A DNA stretch of 64,000 bases from Mesorhizobium sp. M9A.F.Ca.ET.002.03.1.2. GTDB lineage: Bacteria > Pseudomonadota > Alphaproteobacteria > Rhizobiales > Rhizobiaceae. Positions 1-8,358 of the stretch are shown in pieces (the first letter of the stretch is position 1; every line of letters begins with the position of its first letter). The DNA lies in contig NZ_CP034443.1 in the NCBI RefSeq assembly GCF_003952365.1, forward strand, positions 4,147,001 to 4,211,000, given 5' to 3'. A program made the translations under genes and the position numbers. Under the pieces are notes generated by a model. The model had not been told where the DNA came from, made no database searches, and worked only from the letters and a program-made list of their open reading frames with translations.

Positions 1-2
1 TG

Positions 3-1559
3 TCGAGCTGGTACCAGCGCATCCAGCCCGGCTTGCGCTGGACCAATCTGCGCGATTGCCACGAGCTCTATTGCGCCGGCCATCTGATCGAAGGCGCGGT
101 CGCCTACTACCAGGCCACCGGAAAACGCAAGCTGCTCGACATCATGTGCCGCTATGCCGACCATATCGCGCAGACGTTCGGTCCCGAGCCCGGCAAGAAG
201 AAAGGCTATTGCGGCCACGAGGAGATCGAGCTGGCGCTGGTGAAGCTCGCACGCGCAACCGGCGAGCAGAAGTACATGGACCTCGCCAAATACTTCATCG
301 ACCAGCGTGGTCTTGAGCCGCATTATTTCGACGAGGAGGCGCGTGCCCGCGGCGCCGACCCGAAGGCCTATCATTTCAAGACCTACGAATACAGCCAGTC
401 GCACAAACCGGTGCGCGAGCAGGACAAGGTCGTCGGCCACGCGGTCAGGGCGATGTATCTCTATTCCGGCATGGCCGACATCGCCACCGAATATGGCGAC
501 GACACGCTGCGGGTGGCGCTCGACCGGCTGTGGGACGATCTCACGACCAAGAACCTCTATATCACCGGCGGGATTGGGCCGTCGTCGCACAATGAGGGTT
601 TTACCGCCGACTACGATCTGCCCAACGAAACCGCCTATGCCGAGACCTGCGCTTCGGTCGGCCTGGTGTTCTGGGCGAGCCGCATGCTCGGCATGGGTCC
701 CAATGCGCGCTATGCCGACATGATGGAGAGGGCGCTCTACAACGGCTCGATCTCGGGCCTGTCGCTCGACGGCTCGCTGTTCTTCTACGAAAATCCGCTG
801 GAAAGCCGGGGCAAGCACAACCGCTGGAAGTGGCATCGCTGCCCGTGCTGCCCGCCCAATATCGGGCGCATGGTCGCCTCGATCGGCAGCTATTTCTACG
901 GCCTGTCGGATGACGCGCTGGCGGTCCATCTCTATGGAAACGGAACGGCCCGTTTCGATATCGGCGACAGGCCGGTGACCCTGACCCAGACCAGCAACTA
1001 TCCTTGGGACGGCGCGGTGTCGATCAGCGTCGAGCCCGAGGCGCCGACCGCGTTCACCTTGCACCTGCGCCTGCCGGCCTGGTGCCGCAAGGCGGCGCTC
1101 AAGGTGAACGGGGAGGCGGTCGATCTGGATGGTGTGACGAGCGACGGCTATGCCGCGATCAGGCGCGAGTGGCGCAAGGGCGACCGGGTGGAACTCGATC
1201 TCGAAATGGCCGTCGACCGCCTCTACGCCAACCCTGAGGTGCGGCAGGACATCGGCCGCGTCGCGCTTGCGCGCGGGCCGCTGATCTACTGTGTCGAGGA
1301 GACCGACAATGCCGGCCAGCTGCATCGCCTGGCTCTGCCACGGGCGGCAAAAATCGAGGCGCGTGACGAGCCCAACCTTCTCGGCGGCGTCGTCACGCTT
1401 TCGGCCATCGCCGGCAAGGAGGCCTCTGAAAACTGGGAAAGCGGGCTCTATCGCACCGAGCCACCGGCGGCAGAGGAGACGAAAGTCACGGCCGTTCCGT
1501 ACTTTGCCTGGGACAACCGCGAGCCAGGCGAGATGCTGGTGTGGTTGCGGGACGGATGA
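3..1559 (+). CDS. GH127 beta-L-arabinofuranosidase (DUF1680), 5' truncated by window edge
   Basis: Glycoside hydrolase of the GH127/DUF1680 family, which removes terminal beta-L-arabinofuranose from arabino-oligosaccharides. The frame is open from the first bases of the window, so the true start lies outside; 518 residues are visible. An HELYCAGH segment near the start and a CPCCPPN motif (about bases 841-860) are family hallmarks. In characterised members this Cys cluster with a Glu binds zinc and one Cys is the nucleophile. No secretion signal can be judged. The next gene is convergent. The family is clear; the precise substrate is not, because GH127-like proteins vary in sugar specificity. 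Confidence 0.85.
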   Translation, partial: SSWYQRIQPGLRWTNLRDCHELYCAGHLIEGAVAYYQATGKRKLLDIMCRYADHIAQTFGPEPGKKKGYCGHEEIELALVKLARATGEQKYMDLAKYFIDQRGLEPHYFDEEARARGADPKAYHFKTYEYSQSHKPVREQDKVVGHAVRAMYLYSGMADIATEYGDDTLRVALDRLWDDLTTKNLYITGGIGPSSHNEGFTADYDLPNETAYAETCASVGLVFWASRMLGMGPNARYADMMERALYNGSISGLSLDGSLFFYENPLESRGKHNRWKWHRCPCCPPNIGRMVASIGSYFYGLSDDALAVHLYGNGTARFDIGDRPVTLTQTSNYPWDGAVSISVEPEAPTAFTLHLRLPAWCRKAALKVNGEAVDLDGVTSDGYAAIRREWRKGDRVELDLEMAVDRLYANPEVRQDIGRVALARGPLIYCVEETDNAGQLHRLALPRAAKIEARDEPNLLGGVVTLSAIAGKEASENWESGLYRTEPPAAEETKVTAVPYFAWDNREPGEMLVWLRDG

Positions 1560-1625
1560 GAGCTACAGCCATGGCTGCGGCGGATTCATGGCGTGCTGCA
1601 CCGTGCGCCAGACAGCAGCCTTGCA

Positions 1626-2426
1626 TTACAGGCGGACGAAAGCGGTGAGCGGCAGATGATCGGAGGCAACCCGCGAAAGCGGGGTGTCGTGCGCTTCGAC
1701 GGTCGAGATCATGCCGTGTCGATTGGCCATGATCCGGTCGAGCGCCAGCAGCGGAAGGCTCGATGGAAAGGTGGGGACCGCCGGCGGCAAAAAACCAAAA
1801 GTCGTATGCAGCGTGTTCAGCGCGGAACGGTTTCCGAGCCGCCATTCGTTGAGGTCGCCGAGCAGCAATGTCGGCCTTTCGTCGGGGCTGTTCATGATGT
1901 CGAGCACGACACGGGCCTGTTCGGAGCGCGAGCGGCGCAGCAGACCGAGATGGGCTGCGATGACGCGCAGCGTCGGTTTCTCGTCGAGATCGATCTCGGC
2001 AACGAGCGCCCCACGTGGCTCCAGCCCCGGCAGCTTGATCTGGTGCACGTCGCGCACGGTGCCACGCTTGAACAAAAGCACATTGCCGCGCCAGCCATGT
2101 CCCTTGCCGTTTCCGGCAATCGGCACCGGCATCAGTCCCGTTTCCATTTCGAGGCGGGCAAGGTCGAGCAGCCCGGCACGATCACCGAAGCGGTTGTCGG
2201 CCTCCTGCAGCGCGATGACGTCCGGGCTGATTTCCCGGATGACGCGAGCGGTCCGTTCGGGATCGAATTTCCGGTCGACGCCGATGCATTTGTGGACGTT
2301 GTAGGAAGCGACCACCATTTCGGTGCCGTCCACCCGCTTGCGCTGCTCGGATTTTGCCTTCCGCGCATTTCTGCTGCGGATCGACAAGAGCACGGTCTCC
2401 TGAAAGCTGCGTCCGTTTTTCTGCAT
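1626..2426 (-). CDS. Endonuclease/exonuclease/phosphatase-fold hydrolase
   Basis: EEP-fold metal-dependent phosphodiesterase-like protein of 266 residues. YNVHK (about 42-46), LQEAD, GDLNEW and a C-terminal SDHLPL are the classic metal and catalytic motifs of the fold shared by exonuclease III, DNase I and sphingomyelinases. I chose the ATG at 2426, 17 nt past the stop of the upstream phospholipase D gene; a GTG at 2468 would add 14 residues and overlap that gene. The tight spacing implies an operon with the cardiolipin-synthase-like gene, so a phospholipid or phosphodiester substrate is plausible but inferred. Confidence 0.8.
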   Translation of the reverse strand: MQKNGRSFQETVLLSIRSRNARKAKSEQRKRVDGTEMVVASYNVHKCIGVDRKFDPERTARVIREISPDVIALQEADNRFGDRAGLLDLARLEMETGLMPVPIAGNGKGHGWRGNVLLFKRGTVRDVHQIKLPGLEPRGALVAEIDLDEKPTLRVIAAHLGLLRRSRSEQARVVLDIMNSPDERPTLLLGDLNEWRLGNRSALNTLHTTFGFLPPAVPTFPSSLPLLALDRIMANRHGMISTVEAHDTPLSRVASDHLPLTAFVRL

Positions 2427-2443
2427 GTGCCTGCCGTTATTCC

Positions 2444-3916
2444 TTAGAGATAGGGCGACCCCAGCCACAGCACCCGGTCGAACAGGCGAACGATGAATGG
2501 TCGGGCTCGCAAGGCTTCGAGCGTTACGGGTATGGCGGAGGCGATCGCCGAGCCGATCCTCTCATCGATCTCGGCGGCAAAGCTTGCATCCAGAACCTCC
2601 ATGTCGATCTCGAAATTCAGCCTGAGCGAGCGGGCATCAAGATTGGAGGATCCGACATAGGCCCACACGCCATCGATCGACATCAGCTTCGAATGATCGA
2701 ACGAGCCCGCGTGGCGCCATACGCGGCAATAGTGCTTCAGCACCTGGTCGAACTGCGCCGTCATGGCGCGGTCGACGAGGAAGAGGTTGTTCACCGCCGG
2801 CACGACGATATCGATCTCGACGCCGCGCCGGCCAGCTGTCGTCAGCGCGCTGATCAGTTCCCGGTCCGGCAGGAAATAGGGCGACATGATGCGGATCGAT
2901 TTGCGGGCAACGGAAAATGCCCCGATCAGCAATTGGTGGTTCGTTTCGATGCTGGCATCCGGCCCCGTTGCCACCGCGCGCACCAGCATCGGCTGGCCGG
3001 CCAAGGTGCGGTCCGGGGGCGAGGGATTTTCTATTCTCCAGGCGTCGCCTTTCAAGGCCTCGTTGCCGGCGAAGCGCCAATCCTCGGCCGCAACCGAGAA
3101 AAGGTCGGCCACAACCGGCCCGGTGACCTGGAAATGCGTGTCCCTGGCGCTGGAGGAGCCGGCAAACTCGGCCGAGAATCCCTTGCGGATGTTCATCCCT
3201 CCCGTGAACGCCATCATGCCATCTACAATCAGGATCTTCCTGTGGGTTCTCAAATTGGCATAGGGAAGTCGCAGGCCCATGACGATGTTGCCGTTGAAAA
3301 GATCGGCGGTGACATCAGCCGCCTTGAGCTGCCTGAGGATGCTGGGCACCGAGTAGCGCACGCCGACGGCGTCGATCAGCACGCGTACGGTCACGCCGCG
3401 CCGGACAGCACGGCCAAGCGATTCGACGAAAAGCTGCCCGACGTCGTCATTGTCGAAGATGTAGGTTTCAAGGAGAATACTGCGTTGAGCGCGATCGATC
3501 GCTCCGCACATCGCGGCATAGGCCTCGTCACCTGTCTTCAACATCGCAATTGCGTTGCCCGACGTCAGGGCACGCCGCGCCACCCTGTCGCCCAACGTCT
3601 TCAGGCCGGTGAACCGTTGGCCGTATCGCTCGGCAATCAATCCTTCGGCGGCAATGTCGCGGTCGTGTTTTGCGGAAGCCACGTCGCTGGCGAGCAGCCG
3701 CTGCGCGCCGATCGACGCACGGCGGATACGGTTTATGCCAGCAACAGCGTAGATCAGCACACCGAGGAACGGCGACAGGAACATCACGCCGACCCAGCCA
3801 GTGGCGGCGCGGACGTCTTCCTTCGTCATGATGGCATGGGCGATGCCGACGGTCGCCATCACCGCCGAAATGATCACGAGGACGTTTGGCCAATGAGTCA
3901 TCAAGGTCTGCCACAT
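2444..3916 (-). CDS. Phospholipase D family protein, cardiolipin synthase-like
   Basis: Membrane phospholipase D-superfamily protein resembling bacterial cardiolipin synthases, which join two phosphatidylglycerols. Two N-terminal hydrophobic segments (VLVIISAVMATVGIAHA and the GVMFLSPFLGVLIYAVAGI region) are followed by two HKD motifs, HRKILIVD (about residues 225-232) and HSKLMSID (about 408-415). Each is followed by a GG or GSSN stretch, as expected for the paired catalytic site. Length (about 490 residues) fits Cls. ATG at 3916 is used; an in-frame TTG at 3952 is possible. It is the first gene of a two-gene minus-strand unit with the EEP protein. Confidence 0.85.
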   Translation of the reverse strand: MWQTLMTHWPNVLVIISAVMATVGIAHAIMTKEDVRAATGWVGVMFLSPFLGVLIYAVAGINRIRRASIGAQRLLASDVASAKHDRDIAAEGLIAERYGQRFTGLKTLGDRVARRALTSGNAIAMLKTGDEAYAAMCGAIDRAQRSILLETYIFDNDDVGQLFVESLGRAVRRGVTVRVLIDAVGVRYSVPSILRQLKAADVTADLFNGNIVMGLRLPYANLRTHRKILIVDGMMAFTGGMNIRKGFSAEFAGSSSARDTHFQVTGPVVADLFSVAAEDWRFAGNEALKGDAWRIENPSPPDRTLAGQPMLVRAVATGPDASIETNHQLLIGAFSVARKSIRIMSPYFLPDRELISALTTAGRRGVEIDIVVPAVNNLFLVDRAMTAQFDQVLKHYCRVWRHAGSFDHSKLMSIDGVWAYVGSSNLDARSLRLNFEIDMEVLDASFAAEIDERIGSAIASAIPVTLEALRARPFIVRLFDRVLWLGSPYL

Positions 3917-4074
3917 TGCTGAAACTATCCAGCGTGCGGTCGCAGAACGCAATGCAGCTGCTCATGTCTGGTGTTGACGGGCTTGCGCCGGGTTGTGGCC
4001 TGCGGCTCACTGATTTGCGCCTGTGAGGGGCACGGCTTGACTTCGCCATGGCAAGGCGCTGATCTAGTGGGCGA

Positions 4075-5271
4075 GTGGCGTCAGTCACTCACTGGGTGGA
4101 GGCAGAATTGGCGCTCGAAGATGTCGTGCGTCCTAACGCTGGCGGTCGCCTCATGGTCATGGCCGTCGCAGCGGTGCCGTTATTGTTCGCGATCAGCGGC
4201 CTAGCCATTCGCTATGCCGCATTTGCCTCGATATCGGCAGAATCAGGGTTCACTGCTTATGCCCGTGCGCTCTGCCGGTGGGATTGCGCCTGGTATATTG
4301 GCATCAGCGAACAGGGTTACGAGCGCTTTCCCATTCCAAACCACAGCAATGTCGGTCGCTGGGGCTTCTTTCCACTCTATCCGATGTTGATGGCGGCGAT
4401 CCGTGTTGTTTTCCCTTTCCAGACGATACTGGTCGCCACGATCACCTCCATGTTCTGCAGCTACGCCGCCTGTCTGGTGGCATGGCCGCTGCTCGAGAAG
4501 AACATGCGGGCCTACATACTATATTGCGCCTTTCTGCTCAGCGGCCCGTTCTCGTTCCACTTCACGACGTTCCTGACCGAACCTCTTTTCGTGCTCCTGA
4601 CTTCCTGCGTTTTTCTAGCGCTCAAACGCTCCAGCTATCTCGCCGCGGGTGTCTCATCCGCTCTGCTGTCGGCAACGAGGCTCGTCGGGGTCCTTGTTGT
4701 GTTTGCGATCGTCATTCAAATGTTCAAGGAGCATCGCGAGCGAGGCGGATCGATGCCGTCCTTCCCTCGTTGGGTGCTTGGCCGACCGGATTTGCTCGTG
4801 GCGATCTTCATCTCGCCTGCCGGCTTGTTCGCTTACATGCTGTTTCTCCATCTCACGGTCGGGGACGGCTTTGCGTTCTTGCACGTCCAGCGCGCGTTTG
4901 GACGGGTGGCCGGCAACCCGCTCGTCTTTTTATGGGACGGGCTCTCGGCTGTTCCGACCACCGGATGGCTGCCCACGGCGCCGCAATGGAGCGCGCTGGC
5001 CGCGGTCACCGGACTGGCGCTGTCGGCGGGTCTGGCGGTCCGCAGGCAATATGGCGCCGCGCTGTTCTGCGCGATCTGCATCATCCTGCCTCTGATCACC
5101 AACCTGGCCTCCATGGTCAGATACGTGGTTGGTCTTGCGCCTCTGACAATGTTGCTGGCCGTCCTGTTATCGGCGTCGAAGCTGAGTTGTCTGGCAGCTT
5201 TGTTCCTTTTCCTGGGCGCCTGTTATTTCATGACTGCAGCGTGGATCGGAGGCTACCTTGCCCTGGTCTGA
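4075..5271 (+). CDS. GT-C fold membrane glycosyltransferase, PIG-V/mannosyltransferase-like
   Basis: Polytopic membrane protein of about 398 residues with many hydrophobic segments. The N-terminal RWDCAWYIGISEQGYE segment resembles the luminal acidic loop of PIG-V-like and other GT-C transferases, which use polyprenyl-phosphate sugars. FPLYPMLM and FLTEPLF are also typical of this group. The start used is GTG 4075; an ATG at 4153 would drop 26 residues before the first membrane segment. The next gene starts inside its last codons (14-nt overlap). The GT2/GtrA cluster opposite could supply a lipid-linked sugar donor; the acceptor is unknown. Confidence 0.7.
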   Translation: MASVTHWVEAELALEDVVRPNAGGRLMVMAVAAVPLLFAISGLAIRYAAFASISAESGFTAYARALCRWDCAWYIGISEQGYERFPIPNHSNVGRWGFFPLYPMLMAAIRVVFPFQTILVATITSMFCSYAACLVAWPLLEKNMRAYILYCAFLLSGPFSFHFTTFLTEPLFVLLTSCVFLALKRSSYLAAGVSSALLSATRLVGVLVVFAIVIQMFKEHRERGGSMPSFPRWVLGRPDLLVAIFISPAGLFAYMLFLHLTVGDGFAFLHVQRAFGRVAGNPLVFLWDGLSAVPTTGWLPTAPQWSALAAVTGLALSAGLAVRRQYGAALFCAICIILPLITNLASMVRYVVGLAPLTMLLAVLLSASKLSCLAALFLFLGACYFMTAAWIGGYLALV

Positions 5272-5890
5272 CTTTGCGGATCCGTATCGGCGTGCCGTTC
5301 GGCTCGGCGGCTATGCGCTCGCAGCGGTTCTAGGGGCGGCCGAGATCGTCATCCTTGCGCTTGCTCTCAATCCGAACGTCAACGCCGATTATCGCGCCTT
5401 TTACGTCGATCGGACGACGACCTGCCTCAACCGCGACGCCACCGGCAGCTACACACTTGGCCAGACGGTATCCTTCCGCAGCGACGGCGCCAAACGGGCA
5501 GCCAGCATAAAGGTCTGTGGCTGGTCGGGGTCGGCAGGCGACGGCACCCATTCCCTGGGCGAGACCTCGCGGCTTCGCCTGGAGATACCGCCACTCGGTC
5601 ACGGCTTGGTTGCCACGCTGCAAATGACCGCCGTCATTCGTCCTCCGCAGATCACGCAGAGGGTGGTGATCTCGGTGAACGGCGTCCGGGCGCATGCGGT
5701 GACGCTGTCTGGCAAGGAACTGCGAAAGGTCTCGTTCGTCATTCCACCGGCGGCTCTGGGCGAGGCCAAGGCACTCGACATCGCCTTCGACTATCTCGAC
5801 GGAATTCCGCCAACTCCGGCCGCCAGCAACATCTACAAACGCTCCATCAAGCTGGTATCGTTCCGGTTGGATGCCATTGAAGCGGGTTAA
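5258..5890 (+). CDS. Membrane-anchored hypothetical protein coupled to the GT-C gene
   Basis: 210-residue protein with one N-terminal membrane segment (about residues 16-37) and then a soluble, beta-rich, probably periplasmic domain containing two Cys residues that could form a disulphide. It starts with TTG 14 nt inside the upstream GT-C gene, a layout suggesting translational coupling and a shared task. The C-terminal half resembles small beta-sandwich domains found attached to other membrane glycosyltransferases, but I cannot name the family with confidence. The stop codon touches a palindromic intergenic element. Confidence 0.6.
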   Translation: MPWSDFADPYRRAVRLGGYALAAVLGAAEIVILALALNPNVNADYRAFYVDRTTTCLNRDATGSYTLGQTVSFRSDGAKRAASIKVCGWSGSAGDGTHSLGETSRLRLEIPPLGHGLVATLQMTAVIRPPQITQRVVISVNGVRAHAVTLSGKELRKVSFVIPPAALGEAKALDIAFDYLDGIPPTPAASNIYKRSIKLVSFRLDAIEAG

Positions 5891-5992
5891 TGCATGTCGC
5901 GCAAAAGTGTGCAGCGGTTTTGCGATAACGACATGCATAAAAACAAGAACTTAAAGCGCGTCACATGAATCCGTTCAAACGCGACGCGCTTT
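5891..5992. repeat. Two-hairpin dispersed palindromic element, copy 1
   Basis: First hairpin 5891-5937: outer arms TGCATGTCG and CGACATGCA, inner arms CGCAAAA and TTTTGCG around a GTGTGCAGCGG core. Second hairpin 5953-5992: AAAGCGCGTC paired with GACGCGCTTT. The same architecture and core recur at 27678-27760 with different arm sequences. The right end supplies the TAA stop of the minus-strand gtrA gene. Confidence 0.85.
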
Positions 5993-6440
5993 AGGTGGAG
6001 CGATCGCCTTGCCGGCCGGGTTTCCGCTGCGCAAAAACCCATCGGTCGAGCATGAGAAGATTGATCACCGGAATGAGCGAGCATGTAACCAGAATGGCAA
6101 TGATGGGCGGCAGGCCGAGTTTCGCCGTCAAAAGCGCCGGCGCCGCGTAAGCCACGGCGAAGCCTGTCGCCGTCAGCATGAGAAAACGCGGAGCTTCCGA
6201 TCGATGCGATCCGCTCGACAGGAAGGTCACAGATTTGTGGGCGAGATACGAAAACACGGCGGCCGCGGCGTAAGCCGCAAGTGACGCCTGGACGGGGGTG
6301 AAGCCGATCCATCTGACCCAGGCGATAGCCAAGACAGCATATAGGATCGTCGCGGCGATGCCGACCAACCCGAAGCGCGCCAGCAGCCTCAGTCCGGCGC
6401 CGGCGGTCGAACGGGCCTCAGACCTGCGCACTGCACGCAT
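5991..6440 (-). CDS. GtrA family membrane protein
   Basis: 149-residue protein with four predicted membrane segments in the GtrA arrangement (FGLVGIAATILYAVLAIAWV, YAAAAVFSYLAHKSVTF, a third around AVAYAAPALLTAKLGL and a fourth in IIAILVTCSLIPVINLLMLDRW). GtrA proteins are thought to move or present polyprenyl-phosphate sugars made by a partner GT2 enzyme. The start is set at the ATG at 6440, which overlaps the upstream methyltransferase end by 23 nt; longer frames run through the methyltransferase in another phase. It closes a GT2 - methyltransferase - GtrA unit. Its stop codon lies inside a palindromic repeat. Confidence 0.8.
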   Translation of the reverse strand: MRAVRRSEARSTAGAGLRLLARFGLVGIAATILYAVLAIAWVRWIGFTPVQASLAAYAAAAVFSYLAHKSVTFLSSGSHRSEAPRFLMLTATGFAVAYAAPALLTAKLGLPPIIAILVTCSLIPVINLLMLDRWVFAQRKPGRQGDRST

Positions 6441-7110
6441 ACTGGGCTCCAAGCGGCAGAGGAGCGAGCAGGCGCTCGACTTTTTTGGCGAAGGGCCTTG
6501 CCGACGGCAGCAGCAGGAAGTGCTCGGATCGGATATCGCTGAAGCCCGCCTCCCGAAAGAAGGACGCTGCCTTGGCGGCGTTGAGCAGGACGGCGTCCCG
6601 GTCGAACGGACAACGGAACACCGCAAGACGCGTCAGCGGATTATAGGGATTGTGCTCGATGATGCAGGCGACGCCGCCCGGACGCACGACGCGCCGCATT
6701 TCCCGGAAGAAATCGAGCCAGGAGACGGGCGGAACGTGATGGACGACGCAACTGGCGAAAGCCAGATCGAACGCACCGTCCTCATAAGGCAGGCTCGGCG
6801 TGGTGCAGGCCCTGTAGCTCACACGCGGATTGTCCTGGCCGGCGCGCAGGATCGATTCCTCCGAGACGTCGCAGCCATCCAGGTTCTCGAAAGCGCCTTC
6901 GAGATAAGGGTGGAGCGACCCGACGCCGCAGCCGACATCCAGCGCTCGCACACTCGCACCGCCCTGCCGAAGCCCTCGCTCGACGACGAGGCGCCGCAGC
7001 AGGTCGGCCTTGGCGATCAGAAAGAAGTCGTGCTTGAGTCCAGAAAACCGGATGGATCCTGCGACCGCCTCGCCATAATTTGATTTATAGCTGTCGAAGA
7101 GTTCGGCCAT
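6418..7110 (-). CDS. Class I SAM-dependent methyltransferase
   Basis: Methyltransferase with motif I LDVGCGVGSLHPYL, an acidic CDVSEESI segment (motif II), an FDLAFASCVVHHV segment (post-motif II/III) and a VRPGGVACIIEHNP segment, all as in the methyltransferase 11/25 families. ATG 7110 is preceded at a good distance by GGAG; ATG 7125 and GTG 7173 are in-frame alternatives. It overlaps the 3' end of the GT2 gene and the 5' end of gtrA, so the three are probably co-transcribed. By context it may methylate a sugar or lipid intermediate; this is inferred. Confidence 0.8.
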   Translation of the reverse strand: MAELFDSYKSNYGEAVAGSIRFSGLKHDFFLIAKADLLRRLVVERGLRQGGASVRALDVGCGVGSLHPYLEGAFENLDGCDVSEESILRAGQDNPRVSYRACTTPSLPYEDGAFDLAFASCVVHHVPPVSWLDFFREMRRVVRPGGVACIIEHNPYNPLTRLAVFRCPFDRDAVLLNAAKAASFFREAGFSDIRSEHFLLLPSARPFAKKVERLLAPLPLGAQYACSAQV

Positions 7111-8158
7111 CAGCCGAGGCTCCATTCCTGGGTTTTCGAATCGATCGGCGGCTCTGACCAGGGGTGGCGGCACGCATCGCCTTGTCGAAGCCGGTGACCC
7201 GATCGATCACGTAAAGCGGACGGCGTTTCACCTCGGCGTGGATGCCGCCGACATAAAGCCCGACCACGCCGGTCATGAACAGATTGATGCCGCACAACAG
7301 CGACACGATCACCACGGTGGATGTCCAGCCGGCAATGATGCCGGTTTCAAAAATCCAGGCGAAGACGGCGTAAGCACCGAACACTACGGCAAGCGCGGAG
7401 ATGGCCAATCCTCCCCACAGCGCCATGCGAAGCGGCTTTTCGGAGAAGCTGACGATGCCGTGAACGGCAAGGTGCATCATCTTCCAGAATGGGTATTTGG
7501 TCTGGCCAAGCGTCCGCGCGGGGCGTTCGAAAGCAACCGCCGCCTGCTTGAACCCCATCCAGGCGAACATGCCCCGGACAAAGCGATCGTGTTCGGGCAT
7601 ATGCTTGAAGGTTTCCAGCGCCTTGCGGCCGACCAAACGAAAATCCCCGACGTCGCGTGGGATGTCGACCGACGTCATCTTCTCCAGCAGACGGTAGAAG
7701 AGACTCGCCGTCACGCGCTTGAACCAGGATTCGCCCTCACGCTTGATACGGCGGGCATAGACGATCTCGAAACCGTCCTTCCACTTCGCCACCAGATCGA
7801 GAACCACCTCCGGCGGGTCTTGCAGGTCGGCGTCCATGACGATGACGGCATCACCCGTAGCCGCGTCCATGCCGGCGGTGATCGCGACCTGATGGCCGAA
7901 ATTGCGGGAAAGCTCGATCAGCCGGAAGCGCGGCTCGACAGCGACCACCTTCCGAAGGTATTCGACGCTTCCATCGACGCTTCCGTCATCGACGAAGATC
8001 GCCTCAGCCTCTCCGTCCAGTCGGCAGATCAGGGAACTGATCCGCTCGATCAGTCGAGGCAACACTTCTTCTTCGTTGTATATTGGAAGGACCAGCGAGT
8101 AGCGCGGCGGCGATACGTTAACCGCAGTCCTGATGCTTTGGATCACAGCGTCTCGCAT
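7085..8158 (-). CDS. GT2 family glycosyltransferase, polyprenyl-phosphate type (GtrB/DPM1-like)
   Basis: 357-residue GT2 enzyme. N-terminal YSLVLPIYNEEEVLP and FVDDGSVDGS are GT-A nucleotide-sugar motifs, and VIVMDADLQDPPEV carries the DxD-type metal site. The C-terminus has two membrane segments (AISALAVVFGAYAVFAWIF and VVIVSLLCGINLFMTGVVGLYVG). This domain order is that of GtrB, ArnC and dolichol-phosphate mannose synthase relatives, which transfer a sugar to undecaprenyl phosphate on the cytoplasmic face. ATG 8158 is used. It is first in the GT2 - methyltransferase - GtrA operon, which makes a lipid-linked sugar flipping module likely. Confidence 0.85.
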   Translation of the reverse strand: MRDAVIQSIRTAVNVSPPRYSLVLPIYNEEEVLPRLIERISSLICRLDGEAEAIFVDDGSVDGSVEYLRKVVAVEPRFRLIELSRNFGHQVAITAGMDAATGDAVIVMDADLQDPPEVVLDLVAKWKDGFEIVYARRIKREGESWFKRVTASLFYRLLEKMTSVDIPRDVGDFRLVGRKALETFKHMPEHDRFVRGMFAWMGFKQAAVAFERPARTLGQTKYPFWKMMHLAVHGIVSFSEKPLRMALWGGLAISALAVVFGAYAVFAWIFETGIIAGWTSTVVIVSLLCGINLFMTGVVGLYVGGIHAEVKRRPLYVIDRVTGFDKAMRAATPGQSRRSIRKPRNGASADGRTLRQL

Positions 8159-8358
8159 GCAATTAAAACTGGATGGTAAGCTAGAAAGTTCCAATGACAC
8201 ATAAGAAATCGCTAATTTGGCGAATTCGGGCAGAACTCTACGGTCCCGATGTCTCTCGCTGATGCATCCTTGCCACTTCGCCCATTGCACAAGCCGCACC
8301 GGAACAATAGATGGTGCAGCAATGGGCCGCGCCGAAAGCGGTCGAAAAGTGCAGGATC

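Noticed and set aside
1593..2447. Long plus-strand frame opposite the EEP hydrolase gene
   Set aside because: It is the antisense shadow of a gene with clear EEP motifs and has low-complexity, Arg/His-rich composition without family similarity.
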